Assembly: GCF_963675165.1 (NCBI RefSeq)
Contig: NC_087378.1
Location: forward strand, 1,605,525-1,669,524
Reading direction: 5' to 3'
Origin: Halichondria panicea
Taxonomy: Eukaryota > Porifera > Demospongiae > Suberitida > Halichondriidae
DNA length: 64,000 bases
Shown here: piece by piece, positions 1-11,145 of the stretch
Layout of the letters: every line of letters begins with the position of its first letter
Numbering within the stretch: the stretch's first letter is position 1
Notes under the pieces: generated by a model
Seen by the model: the letters and a program-made list of their open reading frames with translations, nothing else
What the model was told of the DNA's origin: nothing
Database searches by the model: none
Program-made: the position numbers and the translations under genes

Positions 1-76
1 CCTACACTGCACCTGCAAGAGCTTATTATGCCTCAATATAATGAAAGAATTGTCATCAGCTTTATATTTGCTGTAG

Positions 77-1896
77 AGTTGAGGAAAGGACAGCTTCCTG
101 AGCAAACTGCTGAGAAGTTTGTGATTGACGATGCTACTAAGCAGTCTACTGGAGTGGTTCTGTTTGACTTCATTGCAAAGTGTGTGGCGGAATTTGTCAA
201 GAAACAGAACATCACCACAAAGCTACCCCTCGGCTTCACCTTCTCCTTCCCTGTTAAACAGTTGAGTCTCACCTCGGGCACTCTTATCCGTTGGACCAAG
301 GACTTTACAGCTACTGGGGTGGTGGGTGAGAACGTCGTCCAACTGCTCAAGGAAGCTTTCGTTAGGAGAGGAGTGAGTATGTGCATTTGTGTATTATGTA
401 GCCTGAGTTCAAACAATCTTCTACTAGCTGTAGTAATGTGCTGCAAGCCTGCAATTGATTCTATCTAGCAACCTTGTAATTTACAATGCAAAATTTACAA
501 TACAATTTGACCATGATTCTCCCGTAATCTCTAATTTAAAAGCAGCTCCAAAGCAAGTCTGCATGATTAAGTATTTCTCCCTTGTGTAGGATATTGATGT
601 GGACGTGGTGGCCCTTGTCAACGACACCACAGGAACACAACTAGCTGTGGGTTACCTTGACAACAACTGTCTGATTGGACTCATCCTGGGCACTGGTACC
701 AATGCTTGCTACATGGAGCAGCTGTCTGCAGTCGGCAAGTACACTGGCGATAAAAATAAGTACTCCCAAGTGATTATCAACTGCGAGTGGGGTGCCTTTG
801 GTGATGATGGAAGTATAGACCCGTGGCTCACCACCTATGACAAGGCACTCGATGAACTGGTGCAGAATAAGAAACAGCAGCTGTGAGTTGCGTAGAGATC
901 GTTTGTTGAGCACTTGCAGCTGGTAACTATAGTACCGCACCTTGTTGATTTCTCCCTTCTTGAACCTGATTTGTTTTGGTAGCCAACTTTAGGTTGCAAG
1001 GCTGTTATATCTGATCATCATTCTCACTAACCCTCCCTCCCTCCATTTTGGTAGGTATGAGAAGATGATCTCTGGCAAGTACCTCGGTGAGATTGTGCGA
1101 CAAGCCCTTCTCTCACTGATCAAGAATGGAGTTCTCTTTGGGGGAAAGTCTTCAGAAAAATTTAGCAAATTTGAGGGGTTTGAGACACAGTATGTTTCAA
1201 TGATAGAAGCTGGGTGAGTTGTCATTGTGCAATGTTGTATGCTAGTACTACATTGTTGATCACGTGGTAATCACAAGGATAGCCATTGAGATCCTTGGTC
1301 TAGAGAACATGCACATCATTGTATATATTCACATTCAAATCATTACCCCTTAATTTTTGCATGCACACATCACTAGAGATGTAGCCAATTGTAAGAAAAT
1401 CTTCAAGGATGTATTCTCCATTGAAGCGTCCGATGAGGACTGTCAGAGTGTTAAGAGAGTGTGTGCAGCCGTGTCCACTAGAGCAGCCAGATTGGCCGGT
1501 GCTGGGGTGGTCGCTCTCGTCAAGAAGATCAATAAGTTGGGTGGATGCACCGTGGCTGTCGATGGTTCACTGTATAAGATGCACCCGACATTCCGTCAGA
1601 AGTGAGCTAATTATGCACGCTAGATATATAGTATGTGTGCCTTCAAGCCTTCCTTGTGGAGGTGCTAAGCATACCCCACCCACCTTCTTATCACATTCCC
1701 CATATTCCATGCATGTGACCTTGAAGCCCTACATAGTCGGCTACTTTCATGTATTCCTTTTTCCCACAGTATGGATGATGCCATGAATGAGCTGGCCCCT
1801 GGAAACAAGATCACCATGAAGCTCTCTGAGGATGGGTCTGGGAGAGGAGCAGCCATTGTGGCAGCTGTTGCCTGTAGACTCACAAAGACTGAGTGA
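77..1896 (+). CDS. Hexokinase, C-terminal part (gene starts before the window)
   Basis: Phosphorylates glucose to glucose-6-phosphate with ATP, the first step of glycolysis in the cytosol. Five exons are visible: 77-372, 590-882, 1055-1213, 1377-1601 and 1770-1896. The first enters from an upstream exon outside the window. Family signatures appear in order: LGFTFSFPVKQ and WTKDF in the small domain, DTTGTQLA (phosphate/sugar region), LGTGTNACYMEQ (glucose-binding motif), NCEWGAFG, an adenosine-side helix STRAARLAGAGV, VAVDGSLYKMHP, and the terminal SEDGSGRGAAIVAAV. The stop directly after this motif fits a single-domain, approximately 50 kDa animal hexokinase, not the tandem vertebrate 100 kDa type, though upstream sequence would be needed to exclude a tandem form. 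All exon phases close. The gene converges on the neighbouring minus-strand gene with only 114 bp between the two stop codons. Confidence 0.93.
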
Positions 1897-2010
1897 AATA
1901 TCTCATTATAGAATAATAGTTTGTAAAAAATTATTGACCAATTGTGTAATAACGATAATTTCATTCAATTCTTGACAGAATTTTTAGCAAGAATTTGTGC
2001 ATTATAATTA

Positions 2011-3471
2011 TCATACTTTAAAATGTTCAGCAAATGCATTGAAAGTCGGTTTATCAAGTATCACAATTCGAATATCCGCCAGAACAGGAAAAGATTTGGT
2101 ATACTTGTGCTGCATAATTGAGTTGAAAATACATTTTGCAACAACTTTTTTGTTTCCTCTTAGTCCACCAGCACTAATAGCCGGAATTGCAATTGATGTA
2201 GCCTCTTCCTTCTCAGCACACTCTAACACCTCTTTAATGCATTGACATAACACCGACTGTGCTCCTGAATCTGAATCACGAATCCAACCAGGACCAAAAG
2301 CATGTAAAACCTTCTTGCAGTCCAGAGCACCTCCTGCTTCTGTTAGAAAAGGAGCTGCACACACGTTTTCACCTGGATGCTCTTCTAAGTACTGAGTGGT
2401 GTACTGCTTAAGAAGTCCATCACTAGCTTCATTGAGAGCCTTAGAAACACCCATTACATAGTCAAAATGTTCTGCTCCTGCATTAACGATAATATCAGCA
2501 TTCTCCATGGCAATGTCTCCTCGTTTGAGTTCTAACTTTCGATGACTTGAAATATCGCAAAAAACTTCCAGTTTGTGAATTCGTCTTAGTTCAGAAATCA
2601 AAACTTCTTTCCTTTGCAGTTCACGCTTCATCCATTTTGATTGTTCCTCAACATGCTTTTGAAGTTTGCTCATCGTCATTGACATTTCGTTAAACTTTGT
2701 CTCCCAATACTCAGACACCTCTCTTAGTTGCTTGTCTTTCTCTGTGAGTTGCTTGGAAGCAAAGGCAGTCTGCAAGCTGAGGTGTGTGTACACATCGTCC
2801 TGTTGATGCTGTGCCATTTTCTTCCTCAAAACTCTCTTCAGACAACCAGCGTAGCTGAACTCACACTCCACCACTTGCTCAGGACAGGCTAGCAAATGTT
2901 CAGGATAGCTAGATCTCGTAATGTTATCAGAATTGCAAGGGCATTCGATAGGGAAGGCTGGGCACTCGTGCACGTGGTCTTTTGTAACCACCTCAAACAC
3001 ATTCTCGAACCCACAGTGTTCACATGTGTACGGACGCTTGTGACAGAAACGCTCCAGGTGCTCGGCTAACTCGTACAGCTCCATCTCTTCACCACACCCA
3101 TTGGTGCACTCGACATCGATATACTCGCAGTTACCCTCCTGGGGGTCCAAATGTTTGTCTCGTGTCCCAACCTCCCCCTTCCAATTGCACCCCCTGCCTT
3201 TGAGGGGACAGATCACATCCAGCTCCATGATTTTCTTCCACTTTGGTTTGTCCACAATGCACAGATAGTCAGTCTCAAGGCACTCTTTGTTTGGGCATGG
3301 TTGTTTAGTTTGGAACAATGGCTCTATACAGCTCTTGCAGAAGTGTTTTCCACAGCAGTTGGTCAGCATTGGCTCTTGCAAGATGTCCCCACACGTTGGG
3401 CAGAAGCAGTCGCTCGAAGGAGGGTCCACAAAGTCCCATGAGTACGTAGTACCAATCTTTTCCAGCTCCAT
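2011..3471 (-). CDS. RING / TRAF-type zinc finger / coiled coil / macro domain protein, copy 1
   Basis: Intronless frame of about 486 residues, read from the ATG at 3469-3471. The frame is open further up to 3657, but only with GTG or less likely ATGs. Layout: RING at residues 22-65 (CPTC, CGKHFC, CKSC, CPNKEC), then two to three TRAF-type zinc fingers to about residue 225 (CPLKGRGC, CTNGCGEEM, CEHCG, CPAFPIEC, CEFSYAGC). A coiled coil follows (about 225-300), then a macro domain (about 310-486) with IVNAGAEHFDYVMGVSKAL and IAIPAISAGGLRG. RING plus TRAF fingers suggest an E3 ubiquitin ligase or adaptor. Macro domains bind or hydrolyse ADP-ribose marks. Combining both suggests ubiquitin signalling linked to ADP-ribosylation, which is inference. 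Classical TRAFs end in a MATH domain, which is absent. The first half is almost identical to copy 2 downstream on the same strand. Confidence 0.82.
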   Translation of the reverse strand: MELEKIGTTYSWDFVDPPSSDCFCPTCGDILQEPMLTNCCGKHFCKSCIEPLFQTKQPCPNKECLETDYLCIVDKPKWKKIMELDVICPLKGRGCNWKGEVGTRDKHLDPQEGNCEYIDVECTNGCGEEMELYELAEHLERFCHKRPYTCEHCGFENVFEVVTKDHVHECPAFPIECPCNSDNITRSSYPEHLLACPEQVVECEFSYAGCLKRVLRKKMAQHQQDDVYTHLSLQTAFASKQLTEKDKQLREVSEYWETKFNEMSMTMSKLQKHVEEQSKWMKRELQRKEVLISELRRIHKLEVFCDISSHRKLELKRGDIAMENADIIVNAGAEHFDYVMGVSKALNEASDGLLKQYTTQYLEEHPGENVCAAPFLTEAGGALDCKKVLHAFGPGWIRDSDSGAQSVLCQCIKEVLECAEKEEATSIAIPAISAGGLRGNKKVVAKCIFNSIMQHKYTKSFPVLADIRIVILDKPTFNAFAEHFKV

Positions 3472-3756
3472 CACAGAAGTTCCCAATTTGCAATGTCTTT
3501 GAAGTGCTTGGTTCATAGATACTATAATTATGCTTGGTTGATGCATAGATATGGTTGATGGCTGGCTGCACATGTCCCGTTGGAATGCAATTAGAACCAG
3601 ACGTTTCATCGCGTGGTACACAAGGCAGGAGGGGGTGGTGTTAGTCTCGTGGGCCACTTTGAATATATCAGTGCATCACGAGACTAGGGGGTACAAACTG
3701 GGGAATCCCCGATGTTGGTCTAATTTATAATACAGATCAAAATTATGTGATCACAA

Positions 3757-5220
3757 TTACGCATCTGACATTAATTTGAGCATAAAATGAGTGGCAAATG
3801 TTTCATAGGTTGCACTATCTATGACGACTATTCTAATATCAGAAAGGATTGGAGGTGGCTTGGTGAATTTATGATGATAGATAGTGTCAAAAATGGTCCT
3901 TGCCACAAGGTGTATGTGACGTCTCAAATTACCACCGCCAATGGCAGGAATTGCAATGGAACAAGCATCTTTTTGCTCAGCAGTGGTCAGAATTTTAGCT
4001 ATAAGATGAGCTATAATAGTTTCATTACCACTGTCATCATTGATCCTTGTATACGAGCCTGGTCCAAAAGCATTTATAACCGACTTGCACTGAAGATTGC
4101 CTCCTCCCTGACTCACAACAACTGATCCCACATAAGGGCTAGGGGTAGCTTTCATCCTGAACTGCTTCTCGAGGTTACCTTTGCTAGCTTCGTTGAGAGC
4201 TCTGGCCACACCATAGTCAAATGACAAATCAGATGCTGCTGCATTAACGATCACATGAACACACTCGTTGGCGATATTTGCCTGCTTAAGGATAAGCTTT
4301 CGTCCTTGGCTGAAAGTAAGTGATAATCCCAGTTTACAAATAAGTCCTTTAAGTTTATCAATCTTCTTTGATAGCCTTACCTCTTGCTGTTCATGTTGTA
4401 CTGTAAGTTGTTCCATTTTGAGCTTCACTTCACAAAATCTTTCTTCCCAGGAATGGTAAAAATCGTTTAGCTGTTTGTCTTTCTCTGTGAGTTGCTTGGA
4501 AGCAAAGGCAGTCTGCAAGCTGAGGTGCGTGTACACATCGTCCTGTTGATGCTGTGCCATGTTCTTCCTCAAAACTCTCTTCAGACAACCAGCGTAGCTG
4601 AACTCACACTCCACCACTTGCTCAGGACAGGCTAGCAAATGTTCGGGATAGCTAGATCTCGTAATGTTATCAGAATCGCAAGGGCATTCGATAGGGAAGG
4701 CTGGGCACTCGTGCACGTGGTCTTTTGTAACCACCTCAAACACATTCTCGAACCCACAGTGTTCACATGTGTACGGACGCTTGTGACAGAAACGCTCCAG
4801 GTGCTCGGCTAACTCGTACAGCTCCATCTCTTCACCACACCCATTGGTGCACTCGACATCGATATACTCGCAGTTACCCTCCTGGGGGTCCAAATGTTTG
4901 TCTCGTGTCCCAACCTCCCCCTTCCAATTGCACCCCCTGCCTTTGAGGGGACAGATCACATCCAGCTCCATGATTTTCTTCCACTTTGGTTTGTCCACAA
5001 TGCACAGATAGTCAGTCTCAAGGCACTTTTTGTTTGGGCATGGTTGTTTAGTTTGGAACAATGGCTCTATACAGCTCTTGCAGAAGTGTTTTCCACAGCA
5101 GTTGGTCAGCATTGGCTCTTGCAAGATGTCCCCACACGTTGGGCAGAAGCAGTCGCTCGAAGGAGGGTCCACAAAGTCCCATGAGTACGTAGTAGCTTTC
5201 TTTTCCATTTTTCCATCCAT
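3757..5220 (-). CDS. RING / TRAF-type zinc finger / coiled coil / macro domain protein, copy 2
   Basis: Intronless frame of 487 residues from the ATG at 5218-5220, the same layout as copy 1: RING (about residues 23-66), TRAF-type zinc fingers to about 226, coiled coil to about 300, macro domain to the end. The macro motif reads VIVNAAASDLSFDYGVARAL with IAIPAIGGGNLRR further on. The RING/finger half matches copy 1 with three visible residue changes, while the coiled coil and macro domain are clearly diverged (estimated below half identical). This copy opens 183 bp from the TCERG1 start on the other strand, so the two may share a promoter. A role as ubiquitin ligase or innate-signalling adaptor is inferred from the domains only. 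Confidence 0.82.
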   Translation of the reverse strand: MDGKMEKKATTYSWDFVDPPSSDCFCPTCGDILQEPMLTNCCGKHFCKSCIEPLFQTKQPCPNKKCLETDYLCIVDKPKWKKIMELDVICPLKGRGCNWKGEVGTRDKHLDPQEGNCEYIDVECTNGCGEEMELYELAEHLERFCHKRPYTCEHCGFENVFEVVTKDHVHECPAFPIECPCDSDNITRSSYPEHLLACPEQVVECEFSYAGCLKRVLRKNMAQHQQDDVYTHLSLQTAFASKQLTEKDKQLNDFYHSWEERFCEVKLKMEQLTVQHEQQEVRLSKKIDKLKGLICKLGLSLTFSQGRKLILKQANIANECVHVIVNAAASDLSFDYGVARALNEASKGNLEKQFRMKATPSPYVGSVVVSQGGGNLQCKSVINAFGPGSYTRINDDSGNETIIAHLIAKILTTAEQKDACSIAIPAIGGGNLRRHIHLVARTIFDTIYHHKFTKPPPILSDIRIVVIDSATYETFATHFMLKLMSDA

Positions 5221-5403
5221 GTTAATTACGACGGTTAATTAATTTACTGTAAGCGGAGTGAGTTTCACAAGGTGGCGGAAACCTAGACTCGCATGCCGTC
5301 ACTGTTGCAGGCTGGCTGGCGAGTCTAGCGGAAACCCAGATGCAGTGTAATGTAGGGAAAACCCCTATCTTGGCAGATAAACCTGTGAATATAAATCAAG
5401 TCA
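5221..5403. promoter_or_regulatory. Divergent intergenic region, probable shared promoter
   Basis: 183 bp separate the start codons of the minus-strand RING-macro copy 2 and plus-strand TCERG1. It contains a perfect 10-bp inverted repeat, CTAGACTCGC at 5283-5292 and its complement at 5319-5328, and two copies of GCGGAAACC (5274 and 5329 regions). No TATA box stands out. Promoter function is inferred from gene arrangement. Confidence 0.4.
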
Positions 5404-8400
5404 ATGGATGCTCAGAATTTTCCTCCTCCAGCGTCTACTATCTCCCCCAGAGGTCAACCTCTCCTGAGCCGTCCTCCTGAACAACAGTTGATGTGAGTGA
5501 GAGGGCTACGTACCTAGCTATAGATTACTACAGCACACTGTTGCATGCCATGTGCTCTTGCAGCGTTCTAGCTAAAGTACACCATGCATTGATTGATCCA
5601 CAAAATATCTCGTTTATGAGATAATCTGACACGTAATGCATTAGTGTGTAGTACACTTTTAACGGTACAATTTCCTGCAGGTCGTCTTTGCCCCCTGGGG
5701 GGCCTCCGTCTATTTTCCCTCGTCCTCCCCCCCACACAGGTCTGATCCCCCGTCCTGGAAGCGATCCCCACCACCCCCCACAAGCAGGTGCCTGTCCCCT
5801 CCTGTCAGTGTTGGTTGTACACTAGTGACATGATGCTAATGACACGGTAGGAATGCTTTACCTGTGTCATGTGATTGTCTCTGTCTACGTGTACGTGTGT
5901 GTGTTGCTGATTTCACCCAATCAAGAGTTGCTTGTACTCCCAAACCGTTCCTTAACGTTGTGAATTGCCCCAATTTTGGCAGAAAGTTCCAGTATTCAAA
6001 TTGTACTGTATTCTTTACATGTACGTAACATTGTGCTGATTTAATGTTAATTTATGACGTGTATAGTTTTTCACCATCTACCCCCAATCACACCTCATAT
6101 TTCTATCTGTCCACAGGTCCTGGTTTTGTCCCCCGACTGCCGCTACTGGATGGACGACCTCAGCTACCATTCCCCCCTCCATTGAGGTCACCCCTCGGCC
6201 CACCCCCCCTCGGGTTACGCCCACTAATGGGCGGCATGATAGCACCACCACAACGACCCCCACAACAACCCCCTAATGTTGGTGGAAAAAGGAATTTAAT
6301 CATGCATCCTAATAAAAATCTGTAATTTTGTGTGCTGCCGTTATATTTATTAGCCCCCTTTCTCGTAGGACATGGCGTCCCCTGAGAACCAGAAAGAGGT
6401 GTGGTTTGAGCACAAGATGGGAGAGGGAAAGGTTTACTACTCCAATCCCAAAAATAACCAGACCACCTGGGAGCGGCCGCAGGATGCACAGATCATATCT
6501 CCACCTGGTCCAGGTAGCATACATGTACATGTACCCTGAAGTTGCTGGGTGGAGTAATTTTCTAGTGTGCATGCATGTGGTGTTTATAACGGTTGTATAG
6601 GTATTATATGTCATTGCATGTATCTTCACCCGAGATTTTAATCTCGGCTCCTATAATTATTTTTCAGGTCCAAATCCAAATCTTCCTTCACCTGGCGGGT
6701 TCCCATTCCATCCTCCGCCACAACTTCCCACCCCACCCTCTGGCGGACCATCCCAATTAGTGCCCACCAGGGTGTGGTCTGAGTATCATACGCCAGAAGG
6801 GAAACTGTACTTCTACAACAAGATCACGAAACAGTCCGTCTGGGAGAGACCCTCTGATGTTGACCTCATCTTACCTCTACCACCTGAATTCAGTGCCACT
6901 GGCCCTCCAACTACTGACCAGAGTATGTCATTCTATTTCTAACTATCGTATTTAATACTGGAATGTTTTGCACGTGAAAAACTGCGAATGAGCAAAATCA
7001 GACACTTTGCTATCTCACTTTGCGTTGTGGCAAAGATCGTGATGTTACAAGTACTCGTATAGGTTTTGTTTGATGCTCCTAGTAATACAGTATCTATGGT
7101 AAGCAGACTGCAATTTGGTTGTATTAAAGTTTGCTGAATTACAGCAGCTAATAAGTCTCTATTCCTAGTACATGTGTGACTGTATGTGTTGCTTTGTGTC
7201 AGGTGCAGGTGGTACCTCTCGAGACAGTGCCCCCCAACAGAGCAGTGAGACAGACCAAGAGGAGGCAGCTGACCAAGGCATGGACATGGACGGTGTTGCC
7301 GTGACAGAGGGAGAGAGCCAAGAAGAACACCTCCACAGTCCACTGGTACATGTGTAGAGTCAAGAGTAACTGTGCTACGTGACAAAATTTAGAGGAAACA
7401 AATCTATATACTTCGTGTGACTGTTTTGTCAAAGTTGTTTCAATCTCTATGTTTCTTTTACAGCTGGAGAGGCAGGTTGTAGAAGAATCTAATGTCCAAC
7501 AGAATATAGTTTCTAATTCAATGCCACTCTTCAACCACCCCCCACCACCATTCATGGTCCCACCTATGATGATGATGAGAGCACCTCCTCCTGGTATGGA
7601 GTTCCAGCCACCTCTTTTCAGACCCCCTGTGCAGAACCCACCTCTTTTAACCAAACCCCCTGGTATAGACAAACCACAGGTACAATGTATTGTATGTCAA
7701 TTCGTTGCTATGTGGTTATACACGATAACGTATGACTGAGATTCATCTTCTACTGCTCTATTCCAGACAGAAGTGGCTGAAGTGGAACAGAAGGAGGAAC
7801 CCAAGGGTCCCCGTCCCAAGTCAAATGTCCCCATTCCAGGCAGTCCCTGGTCTGTGGTATGGACAACTGATGAGCGATCATTTTTCTTCAACGTGACATC
7901 ACGTACCTCTGTATGGTCGCTGCCCAAAGACCTGGAGGGGAATCCCCATGTTTCTAAGATAATGGATAATCCACCGTGGGCCAGAAGTAAGATGTGTTCA
8001 TTCATAATAATAAATAGTACAGGGAACTATAGCAACCTACGTGTGCCTACATAACGTATCAATTACGAGTATTTGTTCTAAAGTTGATTGTGTGTAAGTA
8101 TGTACAGGTTAGGAGTGTAATCTCTCCTCTCCCCACCAGAGCGTGTTGGTGAGGTGAAACCATCTTCAGAGACTAAGAGACTGCGATTGGGCTCTCTGCC
8201 AGACGACTCTGAGGAAGAGGACAATGATGCTTCACCCGCTGCTGTGGCCAATGAGACGGAGCCAGGTCTTCTGAGTCATGAGGAGGAACAGAAACAAGCT
8301 GTAGCCAAATCAGGCAAATCACTCGAAGAGAGACAGAAAGACTTTAAGGAAATGCTCCTTGAGAGAGAAGTAAGCAAGGAATCTATTTTAAGCCACATTC

Positions 8401-10770
8401 ATAGAAGAAGAATGTCTTCTTATTGTACCGCATTTTTAGTGTGGTTTCAGCAAACAGCTTCTGTACCTATCAGTGTACTTCACTATACTTTTCCATACCT
8501 ATTATTTGAGTTACTAGTGATACACTGTGTTTCCACTCGCTCACAGGTGTCAGCATTCTCTACTTGGGAGAAAGAATTACCCAAGTTTGTGTTTGACCCT
8601 CGCTACCGCCTGCTGGTTGTCAAAGAGCGCAAGGCTTGTTTCGAATCTTTCGTCTGCTCCCGAGCGGAAGAGGAAAGAAAAGAGAAGAAGTCGAAACTTA
8701 AGGAGAAAAGGGAGCAGTATAAAGCTCTTCTGGAGGCAGCCAAACTCCACCCAAAGTGAGTTAATAAGCTTTGCAAACAAAGTACAATGTACATGTACTC
8801 TCTGACTGGCGTTGTTGAGCTGTAAAATCCATGAGAACTACATGTACATGTACATTGAGGTAAACTGCAATGCTTACATGTACATAACTATGTGGCAATA
8901 ACTACTACCTGTCCCTTCACTATAGGGCTAGCTTCAGTGAGTTTGCATCGAAGTACAGTAGAGATGAGAGGTTCAAGTCAATAGAGAAGATGAAGGAACG
9001 AGAGCAGCTGTTCTCAGAACACCTATCTGAGCTCAAGAGGCGGAGCAAACAAAAGGAGGGAGGGCAGAAACAGTCAACCAAGCACAAAGCTGAGAAAGTA
9101 CGTGTGAGCTTCCATTAGCTTTACTACCAGCCTCTTGCTAATGTGTACCACTTAAAAATAACTCCCCCCTCCCCCATATATAGACAAAGTCTGACTTCCT
9201 GGACATGCTTGGTGAGAGTGAGGCCATTACTGAGCGCTCCCAATGGAAGAAGATCAAGGTACTGTTTGAGAAGGACACTCGTTACAGAGCTGTGGAGAGC
9301 TCTGCTCAGAAGGAGGAGTGGTTCAATGAATTTGTGGGTGGTCTGTCTAGTCAGAGCAACGTAGATCAGAAGAGACGAGAGAGGATGCAGGCCAGGTAGG
9401 GAGAGTGGGGTTGCTGTGCATAAGGTGGTGTTCGTATGAGTGCTAGAATGTGCATAGTCTCCCTAAGAATTATAACACAGCAATGGGGGTGCTTCTAAAG
9501 GTAAACCAATTAAAACCTTGAGGTCATGTAAGCGCACCATGTGATTAGAGTAGCTTCCCAAAAAAGTTTAGGATTGTGCATTTTCACCTCCACATAGCTA
9601 TAATAATTATTATACAAAGACAAAAATGGGTCATCACGTCTGTGTCTTATGCATGCTTGTAGTGTATCGTCTCTTGTAGTGTCTTACACATGTATTCCCA
9701 ATGCTACCCCTAGTCTGAAGGAACGTGAAAGAGAGGTCCAGATGAGCCGCTCAGCTCAGGAGAAAGAGTGGGGGCGGGAGAGAGACCATCTCAGGAAGTC
9801 TGAAGCCATTGATGATTACAAGTCCTTTCTTGTGGACATGGTTCGCAGTGCTAATGCCACCTGGTACGACACTAAGAGGTTACTTCGCAATGACAGTCGA
9901 TGGAGAATGTTTGAGACACTGGATATTGACGAAAAAGAGGGCCTGTTTCGAGAGCACGTGAGCAACCTCTCAGAGAAAAAGAGGCTTTGGTTTCGAAAAC
10001 TACTTGAAGAGACGCCACAGGTGTGTAGGGTTAAACTATATGCAATTTACTTTCTATTTTGAACCATGTACAGTACTTGTAATTATGAGTAGTCGTGGCT
10101 ACCAGTACTCCTGCGGTTACCTATATACCTCTTCTCTCTCTCAGATATCACTCACAATGCCATGGAAGAAGGCACGCAAACTGATCAAAGAAGACCCACG
10201 CTATAAGGCCTTTGGAGACTCTGACAATGTGAGCCAGAGATACACACGACACACACACATTGTGTTCACACATGAACACTTCATTATTCCATATGTAGCT
10301 TGCACTATGGTTCCTATTTTTTCTTTTCTCTTTTAGGGCAGAGAGCGTGAATATGACAAGTTTCTACGAGACGCCATGATATCTGCCAAGAATGATTTCA
10401 AATCATTACTCAAAGAGCTGAAGCTTATCAATTACAAGTCCAAAGAGATGATCGACGAATCAGGCAGACACTACACGGACATAGTGGATGTGCTCAAGGT
10501 ACAGTTGTCCCATACTAACATTTCTGCATAGATTTACCTGCTATCAGAATTATAAATGGTTGACTTTAGCCACTGTTTGTGCTTTTACCCTGTACACACA
10601 CACAGAATGACAAACGATACTTGGTGCTCGAGTGTATAGCTGATGAAAGAGAGAAAATGCTCAAGGATTACATTGATGATCTCCACAAGAAGGGACCTCC
10701 CCCACCTCCCACTGCTACACACCCGTCAGAGAGACTCAGAAAGTCTGCGTTAGGGCCCCTAGTCACATAA
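5404..10770 (+). CDS. TCERG1: Transcription elongation regulator 1 (CA150)
   Basis: Nuclear protein that couples RNA polymerase II elongation to splicing. Sixteen exons, about 958 residues: 5404-5492, 5681-5787, 6117-6277, 6369-6513, 6668-6922, 7203-7345, 7464-7679, 7767-7986, 8140-8369, 8547-8755, 8926-9097, 9184-9395, 9714-10020, 10145-10228, 10337-10498, 10606-10770. The N-terminus is Pro-rich. Three WW domains follow: [17 protein letters not shown] with [23 protein letters not shown] with SVWERP, and [16 protein letters not shown] with SVWSLP. After an acidic linker come six FF domains, e.g. [57 protein letters not shown] and [19 protein letters not shown]. The number and order of WW and FF domains match animal TCERG1 (human about 1,100 residues). 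The stop is followed by 375 bp before the next gene. Confidence 0.95.
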
Positions 10771-11145
10771 CTCTAGCTATAATTATGAGATCACTGTTCA
10801 CACTTGTGTATTTTATACTGATTAGTTTTGACATTGATAAGCATGATAAAGTACCTTTGTTTGTGCGCTATTGAACTATTACCATGAGAAGACCCACTAC
10901 GAGGTTGTGAGGGAGGTGTATGCACAGAATTTAGTTAGTATCATCTGATCATTCTACAAAAATATGGAGATTCAACACGACTTTTCTCCTACTCTAAAAC
11001 GCTGCAACAGCTTCTTCCTATTGGGGCGACCTTTTCCGTATCTAAGCCTCGAAACAACGGTTGTTCATTTCCATGGTAACCACTTTAGATGCACAGCCAA
11101 AGATTACAATCTAACTGCTTTAGCTAGAGCTAGAAAAGATAAAGC
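10771..11145. other. Intergenic spacer, TCERG1 to EFHC-like gene
   Basis: 375 bp between same-strand genes, holding the TCERG1 3' UTR and presumably the promoter of the EFHC-like gene. An open frame from 10964 has no family resemblance and runs out of frame past the EFHC start. Nothing else was recognised. Confidence 0.4.

Noticed and set aside
33-446. Minus-strand frame opposite the first hexokinase exon
   Set aside because: Shadow frame; the plus strand matches hexokinase with correct splice sites.
3472-3657. Longer N-terminus of RING-macro copy 1 starting at GTG 3657
   Set aside because: No ATG at the far end, no counterpart in copy 2, and the ATG at 3469-3471 aligns with the copy 2 start region. 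An in-frame ATG further up cannot be fully excluded.
5941-5965. U12-like branch sequence (ttccttaac) in TCERG1 intron 2
   Set aside because: It lies about 165 bp from the acceptor and the donor is GTGCCT, so this is a chance match.
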